DNA from: Micromonospora trifolii
Lineage (GTDB): Bacteria; Actinomycetota; Actinomycetes; Mycobacteriales; Micromonosporaceae
Length of the DNA stretch: 64,000 bases
Assembly (NCBI RefSeq): GCF_022229005.1
Contig: NZ_JAKKFD010000021.1
Location: 124,001 to 188,000 of the forward strand
Direction: 5' to 3'
Shown: piece by piece, positions 34,434 to 43,242 of the stretch
How the letters are laid out: each line of letters begins with the position of its first letter
Numbering within the stretch: the first letter of the stretch is position 1
Notes under the pieces: generated by a model
Told to the model about the DNA's origin: nothing
The model's database searches: none
What the model saw: only the letters and a program-made list of their open reading frames with translations
Program-made: the position numbers and the translations under genes

Positions 34434-35912
34434 TCACGGAATCGGCCACTCGTGCACCGGTCGGTTGCTGTGCATCAGGTCGACGTAGTGCCGGACCACC
34501 TCGCGCAGCGCCTCCGGCCGGTCCAGGTGGTCGGCCGACTCCAACCGGTGCAGCGTCTCCACCTGCCAGGTCGCGCCGTTGCGGCTGGTCAGGCAGCGCT
34601 GCTCGATGATGCCGAGCAACCGGTCACGCTCGCTGGGGTCGAGCCCCCACCGGTCCAGGCCGTGATGCGCCATCGGCAGCAACCGGCGCAACACCAACTC
34701 GGTGACGGGCAGGTAGCCGAGACCGGGCCAGAAGACCTGCGCGTCGATGCCGTGCCGGGCGCAGCTGGTGAAGTTCTCCTCGGCGGCGCTGAACGACATC
34801 TGTGACCACAGCGGCCGGTCCGACTCGGCGAGGGCGCGCACCAACCCGAAGTAGAAGGCGCCGTTGGCGATGGTGTCCAGCACTGTCGGACCGGCCGGCA
34901 GCACCCGATTTTCCACCCGGAGGTGCGGGCGACCCCGCGACACGTCGTACACCGGGCGGTTCCACCGGTAGACGGTGCCGTTGTGCAGGCGCAACTCGGC
35001 CAGATTGGGCACCTCGCCGGCCGCGAGGGCCTGCGCCGGGTCCTCCGGATCGCAGACCGGCAGCAGCGCCGGGAAGTAGCGCACGTTCTCCTCGAACAGG
35101 TCGAACACGCTGGTGATCCAGCGTTCGCCGAACCAGACCCGGGGGCGTACCCCCTGGGCTTTGATCTCTTCCGACCGGGTGTCGGTGGCCTGCTGGAACA
35201 GCGGGATACGGGTCTCGCGCCACAGCTCCCGGCCGAAGAAGAGCGGCGAGTTAGCGCCGACCGCGACCTGGATGCCGGCCACCGCCTGGGCGGCGTTCCA
35301 GTAGTCGGCGAACTGGGCCGGGCTGACCTGGAGGTGGAACTGGGTGCTGGTGCAGGCCGCCTCCGGGGTGATCGTGTCGGCGGTGACCGCCAGACGTTCC
35401 ACCCCACTGATGGCGATCGGCAGATCCTCACCGCGGGCCGCGAAGATCTGCTCGTTGAGCAACTTGTAGCGGGGGTTGGCCGAGAGTGTCTCGGCGGTCA
35501 GGTGCTCGGGGCGCAGCGTCGGCAGGATGCCGATCATGACCATGTGCGCGCCGATCGCCCGGGCCTTCACCTCGGCGGCGTTGAGGCTGGCCCGCACGTA
35601 CTCCTCGAAGTCGGCGGTGCCGGTGCCGGTCAGCCGGCGCGGCGGCACGTTGATCTCGACGTTGAACTGGCCCAGCTCGGTCTGGAAGCTCTCATCGGCG
35701 ATGGCCGCCAGCACGTCCGCGTTGCGCATCGCCGGATTCGACGCCTCGTCGACCAGGTTCAGCTCGATCTCCACGCCGGTCATCGGCCGGTCGAGGTCGA
35801 AGCGGGACTCGCGCAGCATCTCGGCGAAGACATCGAGGCAGCGGCGGACCTTGTCGCGATAGCGGGCGCGATCCTCTCGACTGAAGGTTCGTACGCCGAC
35901 GTCCTCGCCCAT
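34434..35912 (-). CDS. Glutamate-cysteine ligase family 2 (GCS2) protein
   Basis: 492 aa. TGVEIELNLVDEASNPAMRNADVLAAI and GQFNVEINVPPR near the N-terminus form the ATP-grasp-like GCS2 active site (Glu residues for metal). The core has CTSTQFHLQVSPAQFADYWNAAQAVAG and LWRETRIPLFQQATD. Family members join glutamate to an amine or to cysteine; the substrate here is not determined. Longer than typical YbdK proteins (about 370 aa), with a C-terminal extension ending HSNRPVHEWPIP. Confidence 0.82.
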   Translation of the reverse strand: MGEDVGVRTFSREDRARYRDKVRRCLDVFAEMLRESRFDLDRPMTGVEIELNLVDEASNPAMRNADVLAAIADESFQTELGQFNVEINVPPRRLTGTGTADFEEYVRASLNAAEVKARAIGAHMVMIGILPTLRPEHLTAETLSANPRYKLLNEQIFAARGEDLPIAISGVERLAVTADTITPEAACTSTQFHLQVSPAQFADYWNAAQAVAGIQVAVGANSPLFFGRELWRETRIPLFQQATDTRSEEIKAQGVRPRVWFGERWITSVFDLFEENVRYFPALLPVCDPEDPAQALAAGEVPNLAELRLHNGTVYRWNRPVYDVSRGRPHLRVENRVLPAGPTVLDTIANGAFYFGLVRALAESDRPLWSQMSFSAAEENFTSCARHGIDAQVFWPGLGYLPVTELVLRRLLPMAHHGLDRWGLDPSERDRLLGIIEQRCLTSRNGATWQVETLHRLESADHLDRPEALREVVRHYVDLMHSNRPVHEWPIP

Positions 35913-36059
35913 GGTCACCACCCCGTCACCGCTGGTCCCCCTAACCTCGCACGTGATCGGCGGGCGGGGGAAGACCCGAGGACCCTTTCCTACCCAACTG
36001 CCCACCCCGTTAGCCCAGCCGGAGCAGACCGATAGCATTGCGGCCCGAGAGGTGGTGGC

Positions 36060-36404
36060 GTGCGGATGCGCGAGAAGGTGACCCGGCTGTTCGTCGCGGC
36101 GGCGATCGCCGAGGCCTGCTCCTGGCTGGCCCTGCTGGTCGGCATGCTGGTCAAGTACGGTCCGCCGGACAACGAGCTGGGCGTCAAGATCTTCGGGCCG
36201 ATCCACGGCGGCCTGTTCGTCGCGTACGTCCTGCTGGTGCTGGCCGTGGCCCGGCTGCACAGGTGGAGCCTGCTGGCCACGGCGGTGGCCCTGGCCAGCG
36301 CGGTGCCGCCGTTCGCCACCCTGGCCTTCGAGCGCTGGGCCCGCCGCCGGGGCATGCTCGGCGTCGACCGGCAACCGGCCCGCGAGCCCGCCCCGGTCGG
36401 CTGA
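36060..36404 (+). CDS. DUF3817 membrane protein
   Basis: 114 aa with three hydrophobic segments and the family pattern AIAEACSWLALLVGMLVKYG ... GVKIFGPIHGGLFVAYVLLVL ... LASAVPPFATLAFERWA. Function unknown; broadly conserved in actinobacteria. GTG start with a GAGAGGTGG site. Confidence 0.82.
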   Translation: MRMREKVTRLFVAAAIAEACSWLALLVGMLVKYGPPDNELGVKIFGPIHGGLFVAYVLLVLAVARLHRWSLLATAVALASAVPPFATLAFERWARRRGMLGVDRQPAREPAPVG

Positions 36405-36476
36405 GCCGCCGACCCGCCCGCGCACCCCGCCCCGCTGAGCTGAGCGGCCGGGCGGCCCGCGCGTCCGCCGGACCGG

Positions 36477-37016
36477 TCAGGTCAGCGCGGAGCAGGCCGC
36501 GATGCCGGCCAGCAGCAGCGTGCCCAGGAACGCCTGCAACAGCAGTGGCGGCCCGAGATGCGACCAGAGCGTCGCCGTGCGCGGGGTCAGCAACTGCCCG
36601 GTGGTGAGGTTGACGATCCGCTCGATCCGGGGCGGCAGCTCCGGGTCGCGTTGCGGGCGCAGTGTGAGTTGCACCTGATCGGCCGGGTGCAGGGCGCTCT
36701 GCGGCAGGTGACCGTGCAGCTCCACCTCGCAGAGCTGACCGGCGGTGTTGCGGAGCCGCACCGGGGTGACCAGGTATTCCGGGCCCTGCTTCAGCTCCTT
36801 CCAGCGACGGCGGGTGCCGCCACCGCCGAACGAGAAGAGCGAGCGCAGCAGCAGGGCGGGCAACCGGGCGAAGGCCGCTGCGGCGAGCACCGCCACCAGC
36901 ACCGGCTGACCGATGCGTACCTCACGGGTGTAGCCGTCGAGCAGGCGGATCAGCCGCCCGGTGACGATTCGTTCCGTCGGGTGCACGATCCGTCGGGTAT
37001 CGAGTCCGCTGTCCAT
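36477..37016 (-). CDS. Hypothetical membrane protein
   Basis: 179 aa. Two hydrophobic regions (about residues 33-55 and 150-175) flank a beta-rich middle (VTPVRLRNTAGQLCEVELHGHLPQ ... ADQVQLTLRPQRD) that could be an OB-like or small beta-barrel domain. ATG 37016 with GGTGG upstream was chosen; a GTG at 37046 in the same frame is an alternative. Divergent from the hibernation factor gene. Confidence 0.6.
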   Translation of the reverse strand: MDSGLDTRRIVHPTERIVTGRLIRLLDGYTREVRIGQPVLVAVLAAAAFARLPALLLRSLFSFGGGGTRRRWKELKQGPEYLVTPVRLRNTAGQLCEVELHGHLPQSALHPADQVQLTLRPQRDPELPPRIERIVNLTTGQLLTPRTATLWSHLGPPLLLQAFLGTLLLAGIAACSALT

Positions 37017-37167
37017 TCCCACCACCGAGAGTCCGCTTGTGTTCACAGATCGTATCGACGTCCTCAGTTGAACGACGTGAATGAAACCTGGTCACGGGCT
37101 CACGGCCGCGAGGTGACATCCCCGGCGACCCGGGTAAGCGGGGGGCCGAGCTGGAAAGGGGTCGAGC

Positions 37168-38292
37168 ATGCAGCTGTCCTTCCTGCGCCCGCTCTACGAC
37201 CGTCCCGGGCCGTGGTGCTCGGTGTATCTGGACGCCTCCGCGGACACGGAGGACGCCAAACCCGCATTGGACCTGCGCTGGCGTGCCCTGGAACGCAGCC
37301 TGGCCGAACAGGGGGCGGACGAGGCGAACATCGCCGCGCTGGACCGGGTGGTCCGAGGTCACGATCCGATGGTCGGGGACTACGGCCTGGCACTGTTCGC
37401 CAGTCATGGCCACGTGGTGCTCTCCGAGTACCTGTCCGCGCCGCCACTGCGGGACCTGGCCAACGTCGGCCCGTTGCCGCACGTGATGCCGCTGCTCGCC
37501 CAGCGCGGCGAGCAGGTGGCCTGGGTACGTGTGGTCGCCGATCGGCTCGGCGCCGACGCGATGGCGGTCAGCGCCGGCGGGGTGCCCCGACGAGCGCACG
37601 TCGCCGGCCGGGACGAGTACCCGCTGCGGCGGACGAAGCCCGGCGGTTGGTCCCAGTCGCGCTACCAGCGGGCGGCGATGGAGGCGTGGCACCAGAACGC
37701 CGGCGACGTCACAGCGGCGACAGTGCAGCTGGCCGACCGGGTCGGCGCGGACGTGGTGGTGGTCGCCGGTGATGTCCGGGCCACCGGAATGATCGCCGCC
37801 CAGATGCCGGAGCGCTGGCAGGACCTGGTGGTCCGAACCGATGCCGGGTCGCGGGCCGGCGGCGCCGACCAGACGATGCTGGACGACCTCACCGTGCAGA
37901 CCATCGCGGAGATCGCCGACCAGCGGATCAGCGACGCGCTGGACAAGTTCGGCGTGCAGGAGGACGTGGGCGGCGGCCTCGACGCGGTCGTCTCGGCCCT
38001 GCAACGCAACCAGGTGGACATGATGATCATCGTGGATGACCCGTCGGCCAACGGTGAGTTGTGGATCGGCGCGGAACCCACCGAGATCGCCGTCGACCCG
38101 GGGCAGTTGGCCGCCATGTCGGTGGCCGACCCGCAGCGGGTACGCGCCGACGCGGCGCTGGTCCGAGCGCTCGTCGGCACCGACGCGGCACTGACAGTGC
38201 TCGGCGCCGACGAGGCGCCCGATCTGACCGACGGCGTCGGCGCGGTGCTGCGCTACGTCGACCCCGGCACACCGGGGCGCGGCAATGGTTGA
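37168..38292 (+). CDS. Rv2629-type ribosome hibernation factor (baeRF family 2, Vms1/eRF1-like)
   Basis: 374 aa, the same length as mycobacterial Rv2629. N-terminal VYLDASADTEDAKPALDLRWRAL and central RTKPGGWSQSRYQRAAMEAWHQNAGDV are family hallmarks. Members are related to the eRF1/Vms1 domain and are proposed to act on stalled or idle ribosomes. Ends inside the next gene (8-nt overlap), so translation is coupled with a pyruvate-oxidase-type enzyme. Confidence 0.82.
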   Translation: MQLSFLRPLYDRPGPWCSVYLDASADTEDAKPALDLRWRALERSLAEQGADEANIAALDRVVRGHDPMVGDYGLALFASHGHVVLSEYLSAPPLRDLANVGPLPHVMPLLAQRGEQVAWVRVVADRLGADAMAVSAGGVPRRAHVAGRDEYPLRRTKPGGWSQSRYQRAAMEAWHQNAGDVTAATVQLADRVGADVVVVAGDVRATGMIAAQMPERWQDLVVRTDAGSRAGGADQTMLDDLTVQTIAEIADQRISDALDKFGVQEDVGGGLDAVVSALQRNQVDMMIIVDDPSANGELWIGAEPTEIAVDPGQLAAMSVADPQRVRADAALVRALVGTDAALTVLGADEAPDLTDGVGAVLRYVDPGTPGRGNG

Positions 38293-40039
38293 CCGAACAG
38301 TCGCGGACATCGTGGTGGAGCGGCTGCTGGCCTGGCGGGTGCCCCGCGCCTTCGGGTACCCGGGCGAGGCGATCGCTCCACTGGTCGACGCGCTGGACCG
38401 CACCGGCGGCGAGCCGGCGTTCATCCCGGCCCGGCACGAGGAGACCGCCTCGTTCATGGCCACCGGGCACGCCAAGTTCACCGGCGGCATCGGGGTCTGC
38501 CTCGCCACCCAGGGGCCCAGCGCCGTCCAGCTGCTCAACGGGCTCTACGACGCCAAGCTGGACAGCAAGCCGGTGGTGGCCATCGTCGGGGAGGACATCT
38601 CCGGGCCACTCGGCGGAGCGCACCAGGAGATCGGGCTGAGCCGTCTCCTCGGGGACGTGTGCAACCAGTTCGTCCGGTACGGCCGCAGCCCCGACGAGGT
38701 GGGGGCGCTGCTGGACCAGGCGTTCCGGACGGCGGCGGCCACCCGCAGCCCGACGTGCGTGGTGCTGCCCCGACAGTTGCAGGAGGCGCTGGTGCCCGAC
38801 CTGCAGTCGTACGGCGCCGGGGTGATCACGGCGACGCCCGGCGAGCCGCTGGCTCGGGTCCTGCCGCACGACGTGGACCTGGACGCCGCCGCGCAGCTGC
38901 TCAGCGGCGGCCAGCGGACCGCGATCCTGGTGGGCCAGGGTGGTCGGGACGCGGCCGCCGAGATCATCGAGATCGCCGACCGGCTGGGCGCCGGGGTGGC
39001 CACCTCGCTGCTCGGCAAGCCGGTGCTCGACGAGCGGCTGCCGTTCCACACCGGGGTGCTCGGCGAGGTCGGCACCCCGGCGGCGGCCGAGCTGATGGGT
39101 GGGTGCGACACGCTGCTGATGGTCGGCACCAACGACCCGTGGACCGACTACTTCCCGATGCCCGAGCAGGCGCGCACTGTGCAGATCGACATCGACGGCC
39201 GGCGGATCGGCACCCGGTACCCGGCCGACGTGCCGCTCGTCGGTGATGCCGCCGAGACGCTGCGGGCGCTGCTGAGCCGATTGCGCGGCCGGCCCGAACA
39301 GCAGTGGCGCGCGACTGTGGAGAGTTCGGTGGACCGGTGGCGGGAGGTCGCCGCCGAGCGGGCCGCCGCCGCAGCGGACCCGGTCAACCCGCAGCTCGTC
39401 CTTCAGGAGTTGTCCGCCCGGATGCCCGGCACCGGCGCGGTCGCCGTCGACGTCGGCTCGGTCCTCTACTGGTACGCCCGGCACCTGACCCTGCCGCCCG
39501 GGGTCAACGCGCAGCTGTGCGGCACCCTCGGCTCGATGGGCTGCGCGCTGCCGTACGCGGTGGCGGCCAAGCTCGCCGCCCCCGACCAGCCGGTGGTCGC
39601 GCTGGTCGGTGACGGGGCGATGCAGCTCAACGGGCTCGCCGAACTGATCACCGTCTCGCACCTCTGGCAGCAGTGGCGCGACCCGCGGCTGGTGGTGCTG
39701 GTGCTCAACAACCGGGACCAGAACGGCATGGGTGGCGGGCGACGGCCGTCGTCCGACCCGACCCACCGCCGCCCGGACGTGCCGTACGCCGGGTGGGCGC
39801 GGCTGCTGGGGCTGCACGGGGTGCGGGTGGACCGCCCGGAGCTGGTCGGCGCGGCCTGGGACGAGGCCCTCGCCGCGGACCGCCCCTGCGTACTGGAGGC
39901 CGTCGTCGACCCGGCGGTGTCGCTGGCGCCGCCGGAGCCCGCCTTCGCCGACCTTCGCGGCCTGTACGCCGAGGGCGCTCCGGCCCGGAAGGTCCGCGAG
40001 CAGGTGGAGGTCACCGCGAACGCCGACGACCTCGTTTAG
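38285..40039 (+). CDS. ThDP-dependent enzyme, pyruvate oxidase/dehydrogenase (PoxB)-like
   Basis: 584 aa with the three-domain ThDP fold. The N-terminal domain has the catalytic Glu in ARHEETASFMATGHAKFTG and the TQGPSAVQLLNGLYDAK loop. The central domain has QRTAILVGQGG. The C-terminal ThDP motif is GDGAMQLNG ... VLVLNNRDQ. Closest in layout to pyruvate oxidases/PoxB and acetolactate-type enzymes; the reaction is not certain. Confidence 0.82.
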   Translation: MVDRTVADIVVERLLAWRVPRAFGYPGEAIAPLVDALDRTGGEPAFIPARHEETASFMATGHAKFTGGIGVCLATQGPSAVQLLNGLYDAKLDSKPVVAIVGEDISGPLGGAHQEIGLSRLLGDVCNQFVRYGRSPDEVGALLDQAFRTAAATRSPTCVVLPRQLQEALVPDLQSYGAGVITATPGEPLARVLPHDVDLDAAAQLLSGGQRTAILVGQGGRDAAAEIIEIADRLGAGVATSLLGKPVLDERLPFHTGVLGEVGTPAAAELMGGCDTLLMVGTNDPWTDYFPMPEQARTVQIDIDGRRIGTRYPADVPLVGDAAETLRALLSRLRGRPEQQWRATVESSVDRWREVAAERAAAAADPVNPQLVLQELSARMPGTGAVAVDVGSVLYWYARHLTLPPGVNAQLCGTLGSMGCALPYAVAAKLAAPDQPVVALVGDGAMQLNGLAELITVSHLWQQWRDPRLVVLVLNNRDQNGMGGGRRPSSDPTHRRPDVPYAGWARLLGLHGVRVDRPELVGAAWDEALAADRPCVLEAVVDPAVSLAPPEPAFADLRGLYAEGAPARKVREQVEVTANADDLV

Positions 40040-40088
40040 CCACCCCGGACCAGGGCATCAGTAGCGGCCCGACGACGCTGGAGGTCCC

Positions 40089-41186
40089 ATGTCCGAGCCC
40101 GCCGACCGCCGCTACGGTCCCGCGACAGTGCCGACGGCGCGGGGTCCGCTCTCCACAGCGGTCGTCGAGGCTCTGCGGCGCCCACCGCGCGACCTGCCGG
40201 CCGATCTCGGCGTCGACCTCGACCCGGCGGACCCGATCACCGACGAGGACCTTCAGCTCACGCTGTTCCTCTGCTACGAGCTGCACTACCGGGGTTGGCT
40301 CGGGGTGGACGAGTCGTGGGAGTGGCAGCCGACACTGCTGGCGCTGCGCGCCCGCTGCGAACGGGTCTTCGAGGCGGCGCTGCGCCGGCTGGTCGGCGCG
40401 CCGTCGGTGCCCGCCGCCGGGGTGGCGGCCGGCCTGGCCGAGCTGGTCGCGGCCGACGACGGGCCGTCGCTGGCCGCGACGCTGCAACGCCGCGCCGACC
40501 TCACCCAGTTCCGCGAGTTCGTCGCCCACCGCTCCGTCTACCACCTGCGGGAGGCGGACCCGCACAGCTGGGCACTGCCCCGCCTCGGCGGCCCGGCCAA
40601 GGCCGCGCTGGTGGAGATCCAGACCGACGAGTACGGCAACGGGCGGCTGGACCGGATGCACGCCGAGCTGTTCCGAAGCACCCTCGACGGGTTGGGCCTG
40701 GACACCGGCTACGGCGCCCACATCGACGTGGCACCGGCGGTGACGTTGGCGACCAACAACCTGATGTCGCTGTTCGGGCTGCACCGACGGTTGCGCGGCG
40801 CGCTGCTCGGGCACCTGGCCGCGTTCGAGATGACCTCCTCGCTGCCGAACCGTCGCTACGGCAACGGGCTTCGCCGGCTCGGCTTCGACGAGGTGGCCAC
40901 CCGCTTCTACGACGAGCACGTCGAGGCCGACGCGGTGCACGAGCAGATCGCCGCGCACGACCTGTGCGGCGGCCTGGTCCGCGTCGAGCCTGCCCTCGCC
41001 TCCGACGTGCTCTTCGGCGCGGCGGCCGGGCTCGCTGTGGACCGGCTGTTCGCCGCGCACCTGCTGGACAGCTGGGCCGCCGGCCGCAGCTCGCTGCGGA
41101 CACCCGCCCCACCGGCCCTGCCACCCACAGTGCTGCCGACCGTCCCGCTCGCCTCGACGGCCGCCGTCCCACTCGCCGCCGGCTGA
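40089..41186 (+). CDS. Iron-containing redox enzyme (haem-oxygenase-like fold)
   Basis: 365 aa all-helical protein. Metal-type residues occur in LFLCYELHYRGW, EIQTDEYGNGRLDRMHAELF and FYDEHVEADAVHEQIAAHDLCGG, matching the 'iron-containing redox enzyme' (HDO/diiron) family. The C-terminus is a Pro/Ala tail. Substrate unknown. Convergent with a CDGSH protein gene, a frequent neighbour that may supply electrons or iron-sulfur chemistry. Confidence 0.8.
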   Translation: MSEPADRRYGPATVPTARGPLSTAVVEALRRPPRDLPADLGVDLDPADPITDEDLQLTLFLCYELHYRGWLGVDESWEWQPTLLALRARCERVFEAALRRLVGAPSVPAAGVAAGLAELVAADDGPSLAATLQRRADLTQFREFVAHRSVYHLREADPHSWALPRLGGPAKAALVEIQTDEYGNGRLDRMHAELFRSTLDGLGLDTGYGAHIDVAPAVTLATNNLMSLFGLHRRLRGALLGHLAAFEMTSSLPNRRYGNGLRRLGFDEVATRFYDEHVEADAVHEQIAAHDLCGGLVRVEPALASDVLFGAAAGLAVDRLFAAHLLDSWAAGRSSLRTPAPPALPPTVLPTVPLASTAAVPLAAG

Positions 41187-41201
41187 GACCCGACGGCGGG
41201 G

Positions 41202-41432
41202 TCAGCCCTCGCGGCTGGTGCCCGCGCGGAAGTTGATCGCCTTGTGGGTGCCGTCGCAGAACGGCTTGAGCGCCGACTTGCCGCACCGGCACAACGCCAC
41301 GGTGCCCCGCCGCGCGTCGATGCGCTCGCCGTCCGGGGTGACCAACGCGAAGTCGCCGCGGACCAGCAGCGGTCCGTCCTCGTACGGGGTGATCGTGGCG
41401 GCGGCAGGCTCGCTGGTGTCGTCGGTGCGCAT
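41202..41432 (-). CDS. CDGSH iron-sulfur domain protein
   Basis: 76 aa. One CDGSH motif, ALCRCGKSALKPFCDGTH, supplies the three Cys and one His that ligate a [2Fe-2S] cluster. The preceding ITPYEDGPLLVRGDFALVTPDGERI is the family's beta-sheet. Likely an electron-transfer or cluster-carrier partner of the adjacent haem-oxygenase-like protein; the two genes are convergent, 15 nt apart. Confidence 0.88.
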   Translation of the reverse strand: MRTDDTSEPAAATITPYEDGPLLVRGDFALVTPDGERIDARRGTVALCRCGKSALKPFCDGTHKAINFRAGTSREG

Positions 41433-41577
41433 GGCCCCGGAAGTGCCCGTCCTGGCCCTGGCGAAACCCGAGCCGCCGAACGCCGGTGATGACCGGGGCA
41501 CCCCGCTGACCAGCGGAATGTGCCGCCGGGTGGGTGATGCCCCGTTTGAACCCCATCGGGACGGGAAGCCGGGCCGC

Positions 41578-43020
41578 GTGGTGAGCGAACGAGGCAAGGT
41601 GGGGCCGGTGCACAAGGTGCACAAGGGGCTCACGGCCGATGGCGCCGGTCTTGCCGGCGACCGGGTCGTGGCCGCGGGCAGCTCCGCCCGGGTGCTGGTC
41701 GCCGCCACCGCCCGGGCACTGCGCGGGGTCGACTGCGCCGACCTCGGGCAGACCGGGCCGACGTCGCGGTTCCCCGGCGCACCCGAGCCGGTACGCCGTG
41801 CCGCTGTCACCCGCGCCGCCGGCCGGGTCGCCCTCACCATGGCCCAGATCGACGAGGTGGACGCCGCCCGTGTGGCCCGCTGGTTCGTCGACCAGTACCC
41901 CCGCCGGCGCTACCCCGGGGTGCTGATCGGCTCTCCGCACGGCGCGGCAGCGCACCTCGCGGTGGCCCTCGGCGTGCCATGGCTCCCGGCGGGCTTCGAG
42001 ATGACAGTGCACTGGTCCGACGGCGGGGTGGACCGCCCGGCGGACGCCGCGGAGCATGGCGCGGCACTCGCCACCCGGTTGCTCGCCGGCAACGCCGACC
42101 TGCACCTGCGCCAGGTGCACTGCCCGGCCAGTCGTGGCGCCCTGACCGGGGCGACCGTGTCGCTGACCGCCGCGTGGAGGGCCCTACCGGCCGCGTACGC
42201 GCAGTTCCTGGCCGACCGGCTGGTGCCGGGTGCCCCCGTGCTGCTGGTCCGCGACGCGCGCACCTGGCCGGTGCTGGAGCGCGGACCGGGGCACAGCTTC
42301 CAGGTCGGCTGCCCGGGCAGCGGGCTGGACCCGGTGGACTTCCACCCGGACAGCCACGCGTTGCGGCAGGTGCTGCGCTCCGCCGGCGGCGACGCGACCC
42401 GGTGGGCGCCGCCGGAGGTGTCAGTACCGTCCGCGTACGCCGAGCACGGCGTCGACCCGGGCTTCGAGTTGGCCGCTGGGGACTGGTCCACCCGCCACCA
42501 GCACCCGCTGCACCGGGTGTTGGTACCCCGGCCGGCGGCGCTGAGCGCGGCAGTGGCCGACCTGTACCGACGGTGGCTGCGGCGCGCCGGCAAGACCGGT
42601 GACCGGTTGGTCGTGGAATGCGGTCGACTGCTCGACCCGTGGCAGGTGGTGCGGGCGGGGCTGGTGCCGTACTGGTGTGAGAACGCCACCCGCCGCAGTG
42701 TCGACGAGGCCGAGTGGTGGCTCGCCGGCAGCGAGGCGTTCAGCTCGGTGGACGTGTTGCCCGAGCCGCCCGGGGTGCGCTCGCCAGCGCTGGCCGGGCT
42801 GCCGCAGTGGCTGGCCGTCGCCGGATTCGGCCGGCGGCGTCGGGCGCTGGACCGCACCACCGCCCGGGGCTACCCGGTCACCTCGGTGCCCACCCGCCGA
42901 GCCACCGAGGTGCTGCGCGCCCAGCCGTACGACCTGCCCACGCCGCCCCCGCTGGGGGTCGCCGAGGCGCTGGCCATGCTCCGCGACAGCGGCGGCCACC
43001 AGGGGTTGTTGGTCTCCTGA
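41578..43020 (+). CDS. Hypothetical protein
   Basis: 480 aa soluble protein with no recognised domain. Notable stretches are YPRRRYPGVLIGSPHGAAAH, QVGCPGSGLDPVDFHPDSHAL, PYWCENATRRSVDEAEWWLAG and a C-terminal PVTSVPTRRATEVLRAQPYDL. It could be an enzyme, but nothing fixes an activity. GTG start 41578 (41581 also possible). GTTT-N15-GGGAAG at 41544-41568 is a weak SigB-type promoter candidate just upstream. Confidence 0.6.
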   Translation: MVSERGKVGPVHKVHKGLTADGAGLAGDRVVAAGSSARVLVAATARALRGVDCADLGQTGPTSRFPGAPEPVRRAAVTRAAGRVALTMAQIDEVDAARVARWFVDQYPRRRYPGVLIGSPHGAAAHLAVALGVPWLPAGFEMTVHWSDGGVDRPADAAEHGAALATRLLAGNADLHLRQVHCPASRGALTGATVSLTAAWRALPAAYAQFLADRLVPGAPVLLVRDARTWPVLERGPGHSFQVGCPGSGLDPVDFHPDSHALRQVLRSAGGDATRWAPPEVSVPSAYAEHGVDPGFELAAGDWSTRHQHPLHRVLVPRPAALSAAVADLYRRWLRRAGKTGDRLVVECGRLLDPWQVVRAGLVPYWCENATRRSVDEAEWWLAGSEAFSSVDVLPEPPGVRSPALAGLPQWLAVAGFGRRRRALDRTTARGYPVTSVPTRRATEVLRAQPYDLPTPPPLGVAEALAMLRDSGGHQGLLVS

Positions 43021-43242
43021 GACGGAGCACGCCGAAACATCCTCGCGAACCCGGGGTCCCGTGATTGAGTACCTACGGAGCGGGAACATCGCTGGCTGCG
43101 ACGGCCTGATTGCGCTGCGTAGAGGCGGTGTCGCCCGCTGGCATCCCAGTCACTGACCCACTTTCCGGCCCGGTGCGTGGCTCGACCACGCGCACGACCG
43201 GTTTCCCGATCCGGGCGGGGGACCTTCCTGAGGGAGGCGCGG

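Noticed and set aside
38027..39817. 596-aa minus-strand ORF
   Set aside because: Shadow of the ThDP enzyme gene, biased composition.
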